Shown here: one piece after another, positions 27,079 to 34,683 of the stretch
How the letters are laid out: every line of letters begins with the position of its first letter
How positions within the stretch are numbered: the first letter of the stretch is position 1
NCBI GenBank assembly: GCA_021203465.1
Contig: JAJQBC010000077.1
Location: forward strand, 36,412 to 100,411
Origin: Lachnospiraceae bacterium
GTDB taxonomy: Bacteria; Bacillota; Clostridia; Lachnospirales; Lachnospiraceae
Reading direction: 5' to 3'
DNA: 64,000 nt
Translations under genes and position numbers: made by a program
The notes under the pieces: model-generated
Told to the model about the DNA's origin: nothing
Seen by the model: only the letters and a program-made list of their open reading frames with translations
Database searches by the model: none

Positions 27079-28683
27079 TTACTGTAACAACTCCTCATCC
27101 AGAAACGCAAGGCGCGCTTCCATAAATTCCCGCAACGCATCGTAGTCGCCGTCATGCGCGCTGTCCGGCCATCTCGCCGCGTCGCGCGCGAAAGCGCCGG
27201 AATCCTGTACCTCGTGGATACATTCGTCCAGCAGGGCATTCATATTTTCGTCGGAGAGGACGCTCTCCCTGAGCCCCTCCCATTTCTCAAAAATTTTTTC
27301 CTGAATGCCGCCCACATCAAGCTCGATCAGACGGTCGGCAAAAGGCCAGCTGAGCTTCTCTGTGACAAGCTCCGGCGCAGAGGTAACATAGAGCTGTTCC
27401 GCGTCGTCGACATACACGTTTCCCCAGGTCAGATCGAGATCCCAGGGCACCTGATACATGCGATAGCCGTCTGTCTCCTTCTTGAAAGCGTAGAACATGT
27501 TCTTATAAATATTGTCCTCGCCGTAAATCATCTGGATAAACAGCCAGACATCCGCCATATTGTCCATATCCAGCAGCGACTCCGCCCTGTCTGCAAAAGC
27601 CTCGTCGTCCGTTTCCTCCTCAAGCTCTATATAGCTTCGGAAACACTGCCAGTCGTACTCCGTCCCTGCGTCATCCGAGCCCTTCAGCTCCGTGCCGAGC
27701 ACAGTCAGGTACTCCTCCGTCGTGTAGCTGTCAAGCAGCTCTGTAGAGAGCGCGCGGGAAAACGTACGCTTATAGAGGTACTCCTGATCAGAAATCTGCA
27801 GCTGCGTACTGTCGACCGGTTCCATAACCCCGTACAGCCCGCGGTACTCACCGTTGACCACCAACTCCACATACTCCATGTGCGTTCCAAAATGCGCGTC
27901 ATAAGAGGTATCTTCCGCGCCAAAACTGTTCCACAGTTCAATATTAAACTTGTCCCGCACTTTCGTCCCGTCGCTGTAAATCGCATAAAAAATCCAGCTG
28001 CCAGAGCTGCGCATTCCCAAAACAGATAATTTATTTTCATTGCTGATTCCACCCGAAGTGACCGAGACCAGATTCACCCGGTATCCCTTCTTCGGATAGG
28101 CCCGGCTGGTCTGTCCCCTCTCGTGGGCTTCGAAAACCGAGGAGTACGTCCAGTCCGTCTGCCCGCAGGCCTCGTAAAAGACAATACTCCCGGCAAACAC
28201 CGTATCTACATCGAGATCCGCGTCCGTCTCGATGCGCACCACAGAAAGGCCGGTAAACACGACCTGCACCACAATGCACGACTCCTCCGTCTCGTTCCAG
28301 GCCAGAAAGGAAACCGGCTGCCCTGAAGCCACAATCTCCGACTTCTCATAGAGCGTATAATCCTCCAACGGGAGGATAGAGACCTCTTCATCCAGACTCG
28401 TGAAGCTTCCGCTCTCCCAGCCGTCGCTGTCCATATCTACCGGAAGGTACCAGGTCAGGCTTCCCTCATCACAGGCCAGCAGCTCTCCCTTAAAACACAG
28501 CTGCACCCTGGAAGAGTCCAGCGACTGGCCAAGATTTTTATAAAGTTTTTGCGCTTGACGCACCTCACCCGCCAGAGACCCGCTCGCAAGTGTTTCCGTC
28601 TCCGTCTTCCACTCATATGAAAAGAAGGAGCAGATACCTATGAGTAACAATACGCTGGCCAGCAACGCTAATTTCTTAATCAT
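27079..28683 (-). CDS. CotH-family kinase-like protein, membrane-anchored
   Basis: Extracytoplasmic atypical protein kinase-like protein. The 534 residues start with a signal anchor (MIKKLALLASVLLLIGICSF). The CotH fold follows: AYPKKGYRVNLV, GSWIFYAIYSDGTKVRDKFN, HMEYVELVVNGEYRGLYGVM, and the metal/catalytic MYQVPWDLDLTWGNVY with the DLD motif. In Bacillus, CotH phosphorylates spore-coat proteins. The many clostridial homologues next to VTC and DUF4956 genes are not spore-coat proteins and have no proven role. The 3' end is followed by about 79 bases without features before the VTC gene. Confidence 0.9.
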   Translation of the reverse strand: MIKKLALLASVLLLIGICSFFSYEWKTETETLASGSLAGEVRQAQKLYKNLGQSLDSSRVQLCFKGELLACDEGSLTWYLPVDMDSDGWESGSFTSLDEEVSILPLEDYTLYEKSEIVASGQPVSFLAWNETEESCIVVQVVFTGLSVVRIETDADLDVDTVFAGSIVFYEACGQTDWTYSSVFEAHERGQTSRAYPKKGYRVNLVSVTSGGISNENKLSVLGMRSSGSWIFYAIYSDGTKVRDKFNIELWNSFGAEDTSYDAHFGTHMEYVELVVNGEYRGLYGVMEPVDSTQLQISDQEYLYKRTFSRALSTELLDSYTTEEYLTVLGTELKGSDDAGTEYDWQCFRSYIELEEETDDEAFADRAESLLDMDNMADVWLFIQMIYGEDNIYKNMFYAFKKETDGYRMYQVPWDLDLTWGNVYVDDAEQLYVTSAPELVTEKLSWPFADRLIELDVGGIQEKIFEKWEGLRESVLSDENMNALLDECIHEVQDSGAFARDAARWPDSAHDGDYDALREFMEARLAFLDEELLQ

Positions 28684-28701
28684 TCAGTCTCCTGTCCACG
28701 G

Positions 28702-29349
28702 TCATACCGGCAATGATATTTTCAGGCCACCGAAATCATTCAGATCCAGTGCCAGAGAGCGCTGCGCCTCCTCCGGATTTCCCGCCCGCAGGGCATTCAG
28801 GATATCAACATGGTGACGTGTGTCATCAACCGGCGGCACGCTCTGCGCCCATTTTCCCCAGTAAAACTGCGCATAGGCGCGCTTCAGCCGGTTCATACAG
28901 CGGGTCAGCACCTCAAGCGCATATTCGTTGCCGCAGAATCCGGTCAGCGTCTGGTGAAACTGCGCATTGTACTGCCAATGTGCCCAGACATCGCCGGAAT
29001 TCTCACGGATCAGCGCATTGATCTCATCCAGCTTCCGAAAATGTGTCTCGGAAAGTCGCCCATAATTGTAGCGCAGCATCCCACCCTCCAGCAGAAAGCG
29101 GAACTGTATCATCTCACTGATATCTTCCGTGGTCAGACGAATAATCTCGTAACCGTAGCGCGGAATGCTTTTCAGCACCTGATCGTCGCAGAGCGAGAGC
29201 AGCGCCTCCCGCACCGGCGTCTTGCTGCAGCCGTATTTCTCCATGAGCGCCTTCTCGTTCAGAATATCGCCCGCCTGATATTCATAACAGAAAATATCCT
29301 CCATAATTCGGTTGTATACGCTGTCCTTCAGGCTTTCCCGGTTTGGCAT
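28702..29349 (-). CDS. GntR-family transcriptional regulator (FCD type)
   Basis: DNA-binding regulator of 215 residues. An N-terminal winged helix (NRIMEDIFCYEYQAGDILNE, then YGCSKTPVREALLSLCDDQVL) is followed by an all-helical FCD ligand domain from residue about 80. That domain has the expected Asp/His positions (FHQTLTGFCGNEYALEVL, DDTRHHVDILNAL). The ligand is unknown; FCD members bind organic or amino acids. It lies 10 bases after the sufB-like gene and 18 bases before cotH on the same strand, so it may be transcribed with either. Confidence 0.92.
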   Translation of the reverse strand: MPNRESLKDSVYNRIMEDIFCYEYQAGDILNEKALMEKYGCSKTPVREALLSLCDDQVLKSIPRYGYEIIRLTTEDISEMIQFRFLLEGGMLRYNYGRLSETHFRKLDEINALIRENSGDVWAHWQYNAQFHQTLTGFCGNEYALEVLTRCMNRLKRAYAQFYWGKWAQSVPPVDDTRHHVDILNALRAGNPEEAQRSLALDLNDFGGLKISLPV

Positions 29350-29359
29350 ACTGATACCT

Positions 29360-30277
29360 CTACTTCAGAAATCCATTGACGATCTGTTCCTCCGCCTCAG
29401 CCTCCATCAGCCCCAGCGTCATCAGTTTGATGATCTGCTCGCCTGCGATCTTTCCGATCGCAGCCTCGTGAATCAGGCTCGCGTCCAGATGGTTCGCCTC
29501 CAGAGACGGCACTGCGTTCACGCGCCCCTCCTCCATCAGAATCGCATCGCACTCCGTGTGCCCATAGCAGGCGTTGTTGCCGCGGATCTTCGAGTTGAAG
29601 ACCTGACTCGAGCTGCCCTTCGCCACCGAACGGGACACCACGTCCGCATGGGAATCCACGCCATTCAGATCCACCTCAAAATTCGTCTCGGCATACTGCT
29701 TCTCATGCGTCATGATCTTTTCTTTGATAATCAGTGTCGCTCCGTCTTTCAGGTCTGCCGAGGTGTCGCGGATCGTGGAATCGACGCCCTTGATCTGGGT
29801 CGTCTCCATTTCCATATAACCATTCTCTTCGATATGGACGATCGTGGTCGGATTCAGGATGCGTCCGCCGGTGCCCTCGCCCTCGCCATAGTGCTTCTCG
29901 ATATAATGCACTCTCGCGTTCTTCCCGATATGGAACTCGTGAATACCGTCGTGCTCCGTGTCCTGCGTACCTCCGCAGTGAATACCACAGCCGGCTACGA
30001 TCGTCACATCGGCATCCTCCCCGATATAGAAATCATTGTATACCAGATCTTTGAGGCCGCTCTGGCTGACAATGACCGGAATGTGCACGCTCTCATTTTT
30101 CGTGCCCGGTTTTATGATAATGTCGATACCCGGTTTATCCTTTTTCGACACGATGTCAATATTCGCGGTCGTATTTCTCCCCGCGAGCGATCCGTTGTCA
30201 CGGATATTGTAAGCTCCCTCCGGAATATTGTGGAGGTCCGCCACCATCTGCAGCATATGCATTTGAAGCTGATCCAT
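29360..30277 (-). CDS. SufB/SufD-like Fe-S cluster scaffold protein
   Basis: Scaffold partner of the SufC-like ATPase encoded just upstream. Residues 1-305 start MDQLQMHMLQMVADLHNI at 30277. GGAGGTGG nine bases upstream decides this start against a GTG three codons earlier. The right-handed beta-helix core includes ISQSGLKDLVYNDFYIG-like repeats, VAGCGIHCGGTQDTEHDGIH with Cys and His candidates for cluster binding, and VFNSKIRGNNACYGHTECD. The protein is shorter than SufB (about 460-500 residues). Its arrangement with a single sufC resembles the minimal SMS (SmsCB) type. No cysteine desulfurase or SufU gene is nearby. Confidence 0.88.
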   Translation of the reverse strand: MDQLQMHMLQMVADLHNIPEGAYNIRDNGSLAGRNTTANIDIVSKKDKPGIDIIIKPGTKNESVHIPVIVSQSGLKDLVYNDFYIGEDADVTIVAGCGIHCGGTQDTEHDGIHEFHIGKNARVHYIEKHYGEGEGTGGRILNPTTIVHIEENGYMEMETTQIKGVDSTIRDTSADLKDGATLIIKEKIMTHEKQYAETNFEVDLNGVDSHADVVSRSVAKGSSSQVFNSKIRGNNACYGHTECDAILMEEGRVNAVPSLEANHLDASLIHEAAIGKIAGEQIIKLMTLGLMEAEAEEQIVNGFLK

Positions 30278-30289
30278 CTTCTCCACCTC

Positions 30290-31015
30290 CTAAACAACCT
30301 TATTAAGCAGTGTACTGCAGGCCTGCGTGCCGGTCAGGAGTTCCGGAAGGACCTCTTCTCTCGCACCCTCTGCGCGCACCTCACCGTCCGCCAAAACGAC
30401 AATTCGATCCGCAATATTCAGGATCCGTTCCTGATGAGAAATAATCAGGATCGAGCCATTGATATTGGTTCGCAGCGCTTCAAACACCCGGATCAGATTG
30501 TTGAAACTCCAGAGGTCGATACCTGCCTCCGGTTCATCAAAAATCGACAGTTTTGTTCCCCGCGCAATCACCATCGCGATCTCAATGCGCTTCAGTTCCC
30601 CGCCGGAGAGCGACGCGTTGACCTCCCGGTTGATATAATCCTTCGCACAGAGCCCCACCTCAGAAAGGTATTTGCAGGCATCGTTCAGCGAAAGCGGCTC
30701 TCCATGAGCCAAGTTAATGAGATCCCGCACCGTAAGCCCTTTGAAGCGAACCGGCTGCTGGAACGCAAAGCTGATCCCCTTTTTCGCCCGCTCGGTGATC
30801 GAGAGCTCTGTAATATTCTCTCCGTCAAACAGCACCCTACCGGATGTCGGCTTTATAATTCCTGCGATGACCTTTGCCATCGTAGATTTTCCTCCTCCGT
30901 TCGGTCCCGTGATCGCCACGAAGCCGTCATCAATCTTCAGATTGATATGCTTCAGGATCCCCTTCTCCTCCGGGTCATCACCCGCCCGAAAGCATATGTC
31001 CTGTAATTCAAGCAT
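30290..31015 (-). CDS. SufC-like Fe-S assembly ATPase
   Basis: ABC-type ATPase that powers Fe-S cluster assembly on the SufB/D scaffold. The start is ATG 31015 (MLELQDICFRAGDDPEEKG) behind GGAGGAG, giving 241 residues. Walker A is GPNGGGKST, the Q-loop lies in FAFQQPVRFKG, the ABC signature is NASLSGGELKRIEIAM, Walker B is LSIFDEPEAGIDL and the switch His is in LIISHQER. The DEPEAGID motif is typical of SufC. It lies 12 bases upstream of the scaffold gene. Confidence 0.92.
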   Translation of the reverse strand: MLELQDICFRAGDDPEEKGILKHINLKIDDGFVAITGPNGGGKSTMAKVIAGIIKPTSGRVLFDGENITELSITERAKKGISFAFQQPVRFKGLTVRDLINLAHGEPLSLNDACKYLSEVGLCAKDYINREVNASLSGGELKRIEIAMVIARGTKLSIFDEPEAGIDLWSFNNLIRVFEALRTNINGSILIISHQERILNIADRIVVLADGEVRAEGAREEVLPELLTGTQACSTLLNKVV

Positions 31016-31040
31016 TTTTGCTCCTCCTGATGTAAATTTT

Positions 31041-31059
31041 ATGTAACAGTTCAGAACAG
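31041..31059 (+). repeat. Solitary terminus-like motif of the dispersed element
   Basis: ATGTAACAGTTCAGAACAG, between proA and sufC, matches 15 of 17 positions of the end of the trpG-borne element (GTAACTATTCAGAACAG). It also matches 16 of 17 positions of the site at 52571-52592. It may be a remnant or an unrelated shared motif. Confidence 0.4.
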
Positions 31060-31074
31060 TGTCTTCATTTTTAT

Positions 31075-32352
31075 TCAAAGTTCCCGGAAGTGAAACTGCT
31101 TTTCTCCTGACGCATAATCCCCCACGATCTGTCCGTTCCCGTACAGCCGGTATTTATAGCTCAGCAGGCCCTCGAGGCCGACCGGCCCTCTGGCGTGTAT
31201 CTTTCCGGTGCTGATTCCCACCTCGGCGCCGAAGCCGTAGCGATAACCATCCGCAAAACGGGTTGAGCAGTTCTGATAGACGCCCGCGGAATCCACCAGA
31301 TTCATAAACTGCTCCGCCGTCTGCGCATTTTCCGTCACAATACTATCCATGTGATGGGAACCGAAATAATTGATATGGTCGATGGCCTCCTGCACGTCTC
31401 CCACAATCTTCACGGAGAGAATGTAATCTAAATATTCCGTGGAATCGTCCGCGTCCGTCGCCGCACTGCAAGGAATGATCGCCGAAACTTCCTCTGTGCC
31501 GCGGATCTCGACCTCTTTTTCATCCAGCGCAGCCTTCAGCCTCGGCAAGAGCGCCCTCGCGATGTCGCGATGCACCAGCAGCGTCTCCACCGCGTTGCAG
31601 GCGGACACATACTGCGTCTTCGCGTCGACAATGATCGGCACCGCCTTCTCAAGATCCGCATCCTTATCCACATAAATATGGCAAATGCCATCCGCATGTC
31701 CCATCACCGGTATTTTTGTATTGTCCATGATGTACTGCACAAAAGCGTTGGAACCGCGGGGAATCAAAAGATCCACCAGCCCATGGCAGTCGAGCAGCTC
31801 CCGGATCTCAGAGCGCTCCTCAAGCTGCATCATACAGTTTTCCGGCAGCCCTGCTTTCTGCACCGCCGCTCTGATAACCTCAAACAGTTTTTTATTTGTC
31901 CTTCTGGCTTCGCTCCCGCCCTTTAAGATCACGCAGTTTCCGCTTTTGATACACAGGGCAGAAATCTGCACCAGCGCGTCCGGCCTTGCCTCGAATATCA
32001 CGCCGATCACACCAATCGGGCAGGAGACGCGTTCCAGAGTCAGTCCTTCGTCCAGCTCGCGCCGAAGCTGCTTTCGGAACAGCGGATCCTTCATTCCCAT
32101 CAGATCTCGAATGCCCGCAACCACGTCCCTCAGCTTCCCCTCATCAAATTTCAACCGCTTCAAGATCGGGGCAGCCACTCCATCCGCCTCCGCCTGTTCC
32201 ATATCAACCCGATTCGCCGCGAAGACAGCTTCCTGCTCGCGCTCAAGTGCCTCTCCCATCATCCGCAGCGCCAGATCTCTGGTATCGCCTGTGCTGGCCG
32301 CCATCCGTGGCGAGGCAAGCTTGACCTTCCTGACTTCCTCTTTCATCTGCAT
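31075..32352 (-). CDS. proA: Gamma-glutamyl phosphate reductase
   Basis: ProA reduces gamma-glutamyl phosphate to glutamate-5-semialdehyde in proline synthesis. The 425-residue aldehyde-dehydrogenase-fold protein has PIGVIGVIFEARPDALVQI, LKGGSEARRTN, LIPRGSNAFVQYIMDNTKIP, the catalytic Cys in TQYVSACNAVETLLVH, and ARGPVGLEGLLSYKY near the end. The length is normal. GAGAGG precedes ATG 32352. No proB is in the window. The sufC-like gene follows on the same strand after about 60 bases. Confidence 0.97.
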   Translation of the reverse strand: MQMKEEVRKVKLASPRMAASTGDTRDLALRMMGEALEREQEAVFAANRVDMEQAEADGVAAPILKRLKFDEGKLRDVVAGIRDLMGMKDPLFRKQLRRELDEGLTLERVSCPIGVIGVIFEARPDALVQISALCIKSGNCVILKGGSEARRTNKKLFEVIRAAVQKAGLPENCMMQLEERSEIRELLDCHGLVDLLIPRGSNAFVQYIMDNTKIPVMGHADGICHIYVDKDADLEKAVPIIVDAKTQYVSACNAVETLLVHRDIARALLPRLKAALDEKEVEIRGTEEVSAIIPCSAATDADDSTEYLDYILSVKIVGDVQEAIDHINYFGSHHMDSIVTENAQTAEQFMNLVDSAGVYQNCSTRFADGYRYGFGAEVGISTGKIHARGPVGLEGLLSYKYRLYGNGQIVGDYASGEKQFHFREL

Positions 32353-32438
32353 ATTTTCCTCTCTCCAGAAATATTCATTTCATTATACCCCTTTTACCGC
32401 CTTCTGAAAAGCCGAAAAATAATTAATCATTTAGAGGG

Positions 32439-32468
32439 TTGACATCTCTCTATTGTCGATGTTATAAT
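32439..32468 (+). promoter_or_regulatory. Promoter of the alcohol dehydrogenase gene
   Basis: TTGACA (32439-32444), an 18-base spacer and TATAAT (32463-32468), both boxes perfect. The leader of about 75 bases holds an inverted repeat, AATGATA with TATCATT (about 32477-32505), that could be an operator. Confidence 0.85.
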
Positions 32469-32546
32469 ATTAATAAAAATGATAAATTTTTAGCAATATC
32501 ATTCATAAATATCATCATAATACTATTCAGAAAAAGAGGTTACAAC

Positions 32547-33608
32547 ATGAAAGGTTACGCAATGCTGAAAATCGGAGAATCCGGCTGGATCGAGAAGGAT
32601 CGCCCCGCCTGTGGGCCGCTCGACGCCATCTGCAAGCCGCTGGCGCTGGCGATCTGCACTTCCGATGTTCACACACTCTGGGAAGGCGCGATCGGTGAGC
32701 GCCACAACATGATCCTCGGACACGAGGGCTGCGCCGAAGTCGTAGAGGTCGGTTCCCTCGTGAAGGACTTCAAACCCGGCGACCGCGTGCTGGTACCGGC
32801 GATCACGCCGGACTGGAACTCGCTGGAAGCGCAGGCCGGTTACTCCATGCATTCCGGCGGCATGCTCGCAGGATGGAAATTCTCCAACTTTAAAGACGGC
32901 GTCTTCTCCGAATACTTCCATGTAAACGATGCGGACGGCAATCTCGCCCTGCTCCCGGACAACATCAACACCGTCGACGCCTGCATGCTCTCCGATATGG
33001 TGCCGACCGGCTTCCACGGCGTGGAGCTGGCCGACGTACAGTTCGGCGATACGGTCCTCGTGATCGGTATCGGCCCGGTGGGTCTGATGTCCGTGGCCGG
33101 CGCGAATATGCGCGGCGCTTCCCGCATCATCGCGGTGGGCACCCGTCCGGTCTGCGTGGAAGCCGCAAAGGGCTACGGCGCGACGGATTTCGTCAGCTAC
33201 AAGAACGGCCCGATCTTCCAGCAGGTACTCGACATGACCGGCGGCAAGGGCGTTGACAAGATCGTCATCGCGGGCGGCGGCGTGGAGACCTTCGCCGAGG
33301 CCGTGAAATGCTTAAAGCCCGGCGGTAAGATCGGCAATGTCAACTACTTAGGAAGCGGCGATATCATCGACATCCCGCGTGTGGAATGGGGCGTCGGCAT
33401 GGGCCACAAGCAGATCAACGGCGGCCTGATGCCGGGCGGACGCCTGCGCATGGAGAAGCTGAGCGCGCTGGTATCTGCGGGCAAGCTCGACCTCGCGCCC
33501 TTGAGTACCCACGTATTTGACGGCTGGGAGCACCTCGAGGAAGCGCTGTTCCTGATGCGCGACAAGCCGAAGGATCTCATCAAGCCGGTAGTAAGGATCG
33601 AGGCGTAA
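32547..33608 (+). CDS. NADP-dependent zinc secondary alcohol dehydrogenase
   Basis: Medium-chain dehydrogenase of 353 residues, very similar in layout to the Thermoanaerobacter/Clostridium beijerinckii secondary alcohol dehydrogenases, which interconvert secondary alcohols and ketones. The start at 32547 (MKGYAMLKIGESGWIEKDRP) follows AAAGAGG. The catalytic zinc ligands fall at the positions known for that family: Cys37 (AICTSDVH), His59 (ILGHEG) and Asp150 (LSDMVPTGFHG). The Rossmann motif GIGPVGLM and the NADP-specificity segment VGTRPVCVEAA (Arg at 200) are present. It has its own consensus promoter and terminator. A COG0523 metallochaperone-like gene follows. Confidence 0.95.
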   Translation: MKGYAMLKIGESGWIEKDRPACGPLDAICKPLALAICTSDVHTLWEGAIGERHNMILGHEGCAEVVEVGSLVKDFKPGDRVLVPAITPDWNSLEAQAGYSMHSGGMLAGWKFSNFKDGVFSEYFHVNDADGNLALLPDNINTVDACMLSDMVPTGFHGVELADVQFGDTVLVIGIGPVGLMSVAGANMRGASRIIAVGTRPVCVEAAKGYGATDFVSYKNGPIFQQVLDMTGGKGVDKIVIAGGGVETFAEAVKCLKPGGKIGNVNYLGSGDIIDIPRVEWGVGMGHKQINGGLMPGGRLRMEKLSALVSAGKLDLAPLSTHVFDGWEHLEEALFLMRDKPKDLIKPVVRIEA

Positions 33609-33621
33609 ATACACACTATGT

Positions 33622-33662
33622 GAAGTCCGGCGGAACAATCTGCCGGACTTCCTTTTCTTTTC
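33622..33662 (+). terminator. Terminator after the alcohol dehydrogenase gene
   Basis: The 10-bp stem GAAGTCCGGC / GCCGGACTTC with a 10-base loop is followed by CTTTTCTTTT. It lies 12 bases before the next gene's ribosome site, so read-through probably still feeds that gene. Confidence 0.88.
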
Positions 33663-33674
33663 GGAGGGCAGAGC

Positions 33675-34664
33675 ATGAAGATATTGATCGTATCGGGCTT
33701 TCTCGGCGCGGGAAAGACCACCTTTATCAAGAGTCTGTCGAAACATACAGGCCGCGAGATCGCCATTCTGGAAAATGAATATGGCGAGGTCGGCGTGGAC
33801 GGCGACGTCTTGCGCGCAAACAGCGCGCAGAGCGTTGGAAAAGTCAATATCTGGGAACTGACCGAGGGCTGCATCTGCTGCTCCACGAAGGGCGATTTTG
33901 CGGCCTCTGTGCTGACGATCGCAAATACGGTCGACCCGGAATATCTCGTGGTCGAGCCAACCGGCGTCGGCATGCTGAGCAATATCATCGCCAATCTGCA
34001 GCAGATCGAATATGAGCGGATCACCCTGCTCGCGCCTGTCACAGTCGTGGACGGCCAAAGCTTCCACAGCAATCTGCGGGAATATCCGGAAATTTATAAA
34101 GACCAGATCCGCGAGGCGCGGACTGTCTTTGTGTCAAAGCTGGAGAACGCGTCGCCGGAGGAACGGCAGAAAATCCGGCAGGATATCGAAGCGCTACATC
34201 CCGCCGGACAGATCATGGCGGATCATTATTCCGGTATGGAGGAGACGGAATGGCTCTCACTCCTCGAGCGGAGCTACGATGGCTCGCGTCTTGAGGCCAG
34301 ACCGGAGAGCGCCGAGCTTCCCGACACCTTCTCCATGAGCGGCGTGGAAGTGGAATCTCCGGAAATGCTGCTTCTGCTGCTCGAGCGCCTCATCCACGGC
34401 GGACTCGGCGGGGTCGTGCGCGCGAAGGGCTGTATTCGGACGGGTGACGAATGGCTGCGCTTTGACGCCGTGGACGGCAGGTACAGCCTGTCCGGCGCGG
34501 AAGCTGCGCCGGAGGGCAAGGCTGTCTTCATTGGAACGGACATTCGCCGCCAGACGATCCGGCGCTACTTCTCTAAGACGCGCAGACGGCCGCGCATCGG
34601 GAAGAACGGCAGCCGGGCGCAGGCGGCTGCGGGGCGTTCTTCTATCATCACGTGGGAGGAATGA
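33675..34664 (+). CDS. COG0523 / CobW-type GTPase, putative metallochaperone
   Basis: G3E P-loop GTPase of 329 residues. Walker A is GFLGAGKTTFIKSL, the metal-binding CxCC-like motif is EGCICCSTKGDF, and the Walker B region is YLVVEPTGVGM. The guanine-specificity motif may be VSKLENA (variant of NKxD). The C-terminal CobW-C domain is short. COG0523 proteins deliver zinc or other metals to client enzymes or use GTP in metal stress. Its position directly after a zinc alcohol dehydrogenase suggests that enzyme as a candidate client. GGAGG precedes ATG 33675. The 3' end faces lon with only 19 bases between. Confidence 0.88.
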   Translation: MKILIVSGFLGAGKTTFIKSLSKHTGREIAILENEYGEVGVDGDVLRANSAQSVGKVNIWELTEGCICCSTKGDFAASVLTIANTVDPEYLVVEPTGVGMLSNIIANLQQIEYERITLLAPVTVVDGQSFHSNLREYPEIYKDQIREARTVFVSKLENASPEERQKIRQDIEALHPAGQIMADHYSGMEETEWLSLLERSYDGSRLEARPESAELPDTFSMSGVEVESPEMLLLLLERLIHGGLGGVVRAKGCIRTGDEWLRFDAVDGRYSLSGAEAAPEGKAVFIGTDIRRQTIRRYFSKTRRRPRIGKNGSRAQAAAGRSSIITWEE

Positions 34665-34683
34665 AGTAAGGCGATTCAGATCG

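Noticed and set aside
29312-31006. Long plus-strand open frame (564 codons) opposite the sufB and sufC genes
   Set aside because: It lies wholly antisense to two genes with clear family motifs. Its translation is rich in His, Arg and Leu with no motif, as expected from the complement of GC-biased codons.
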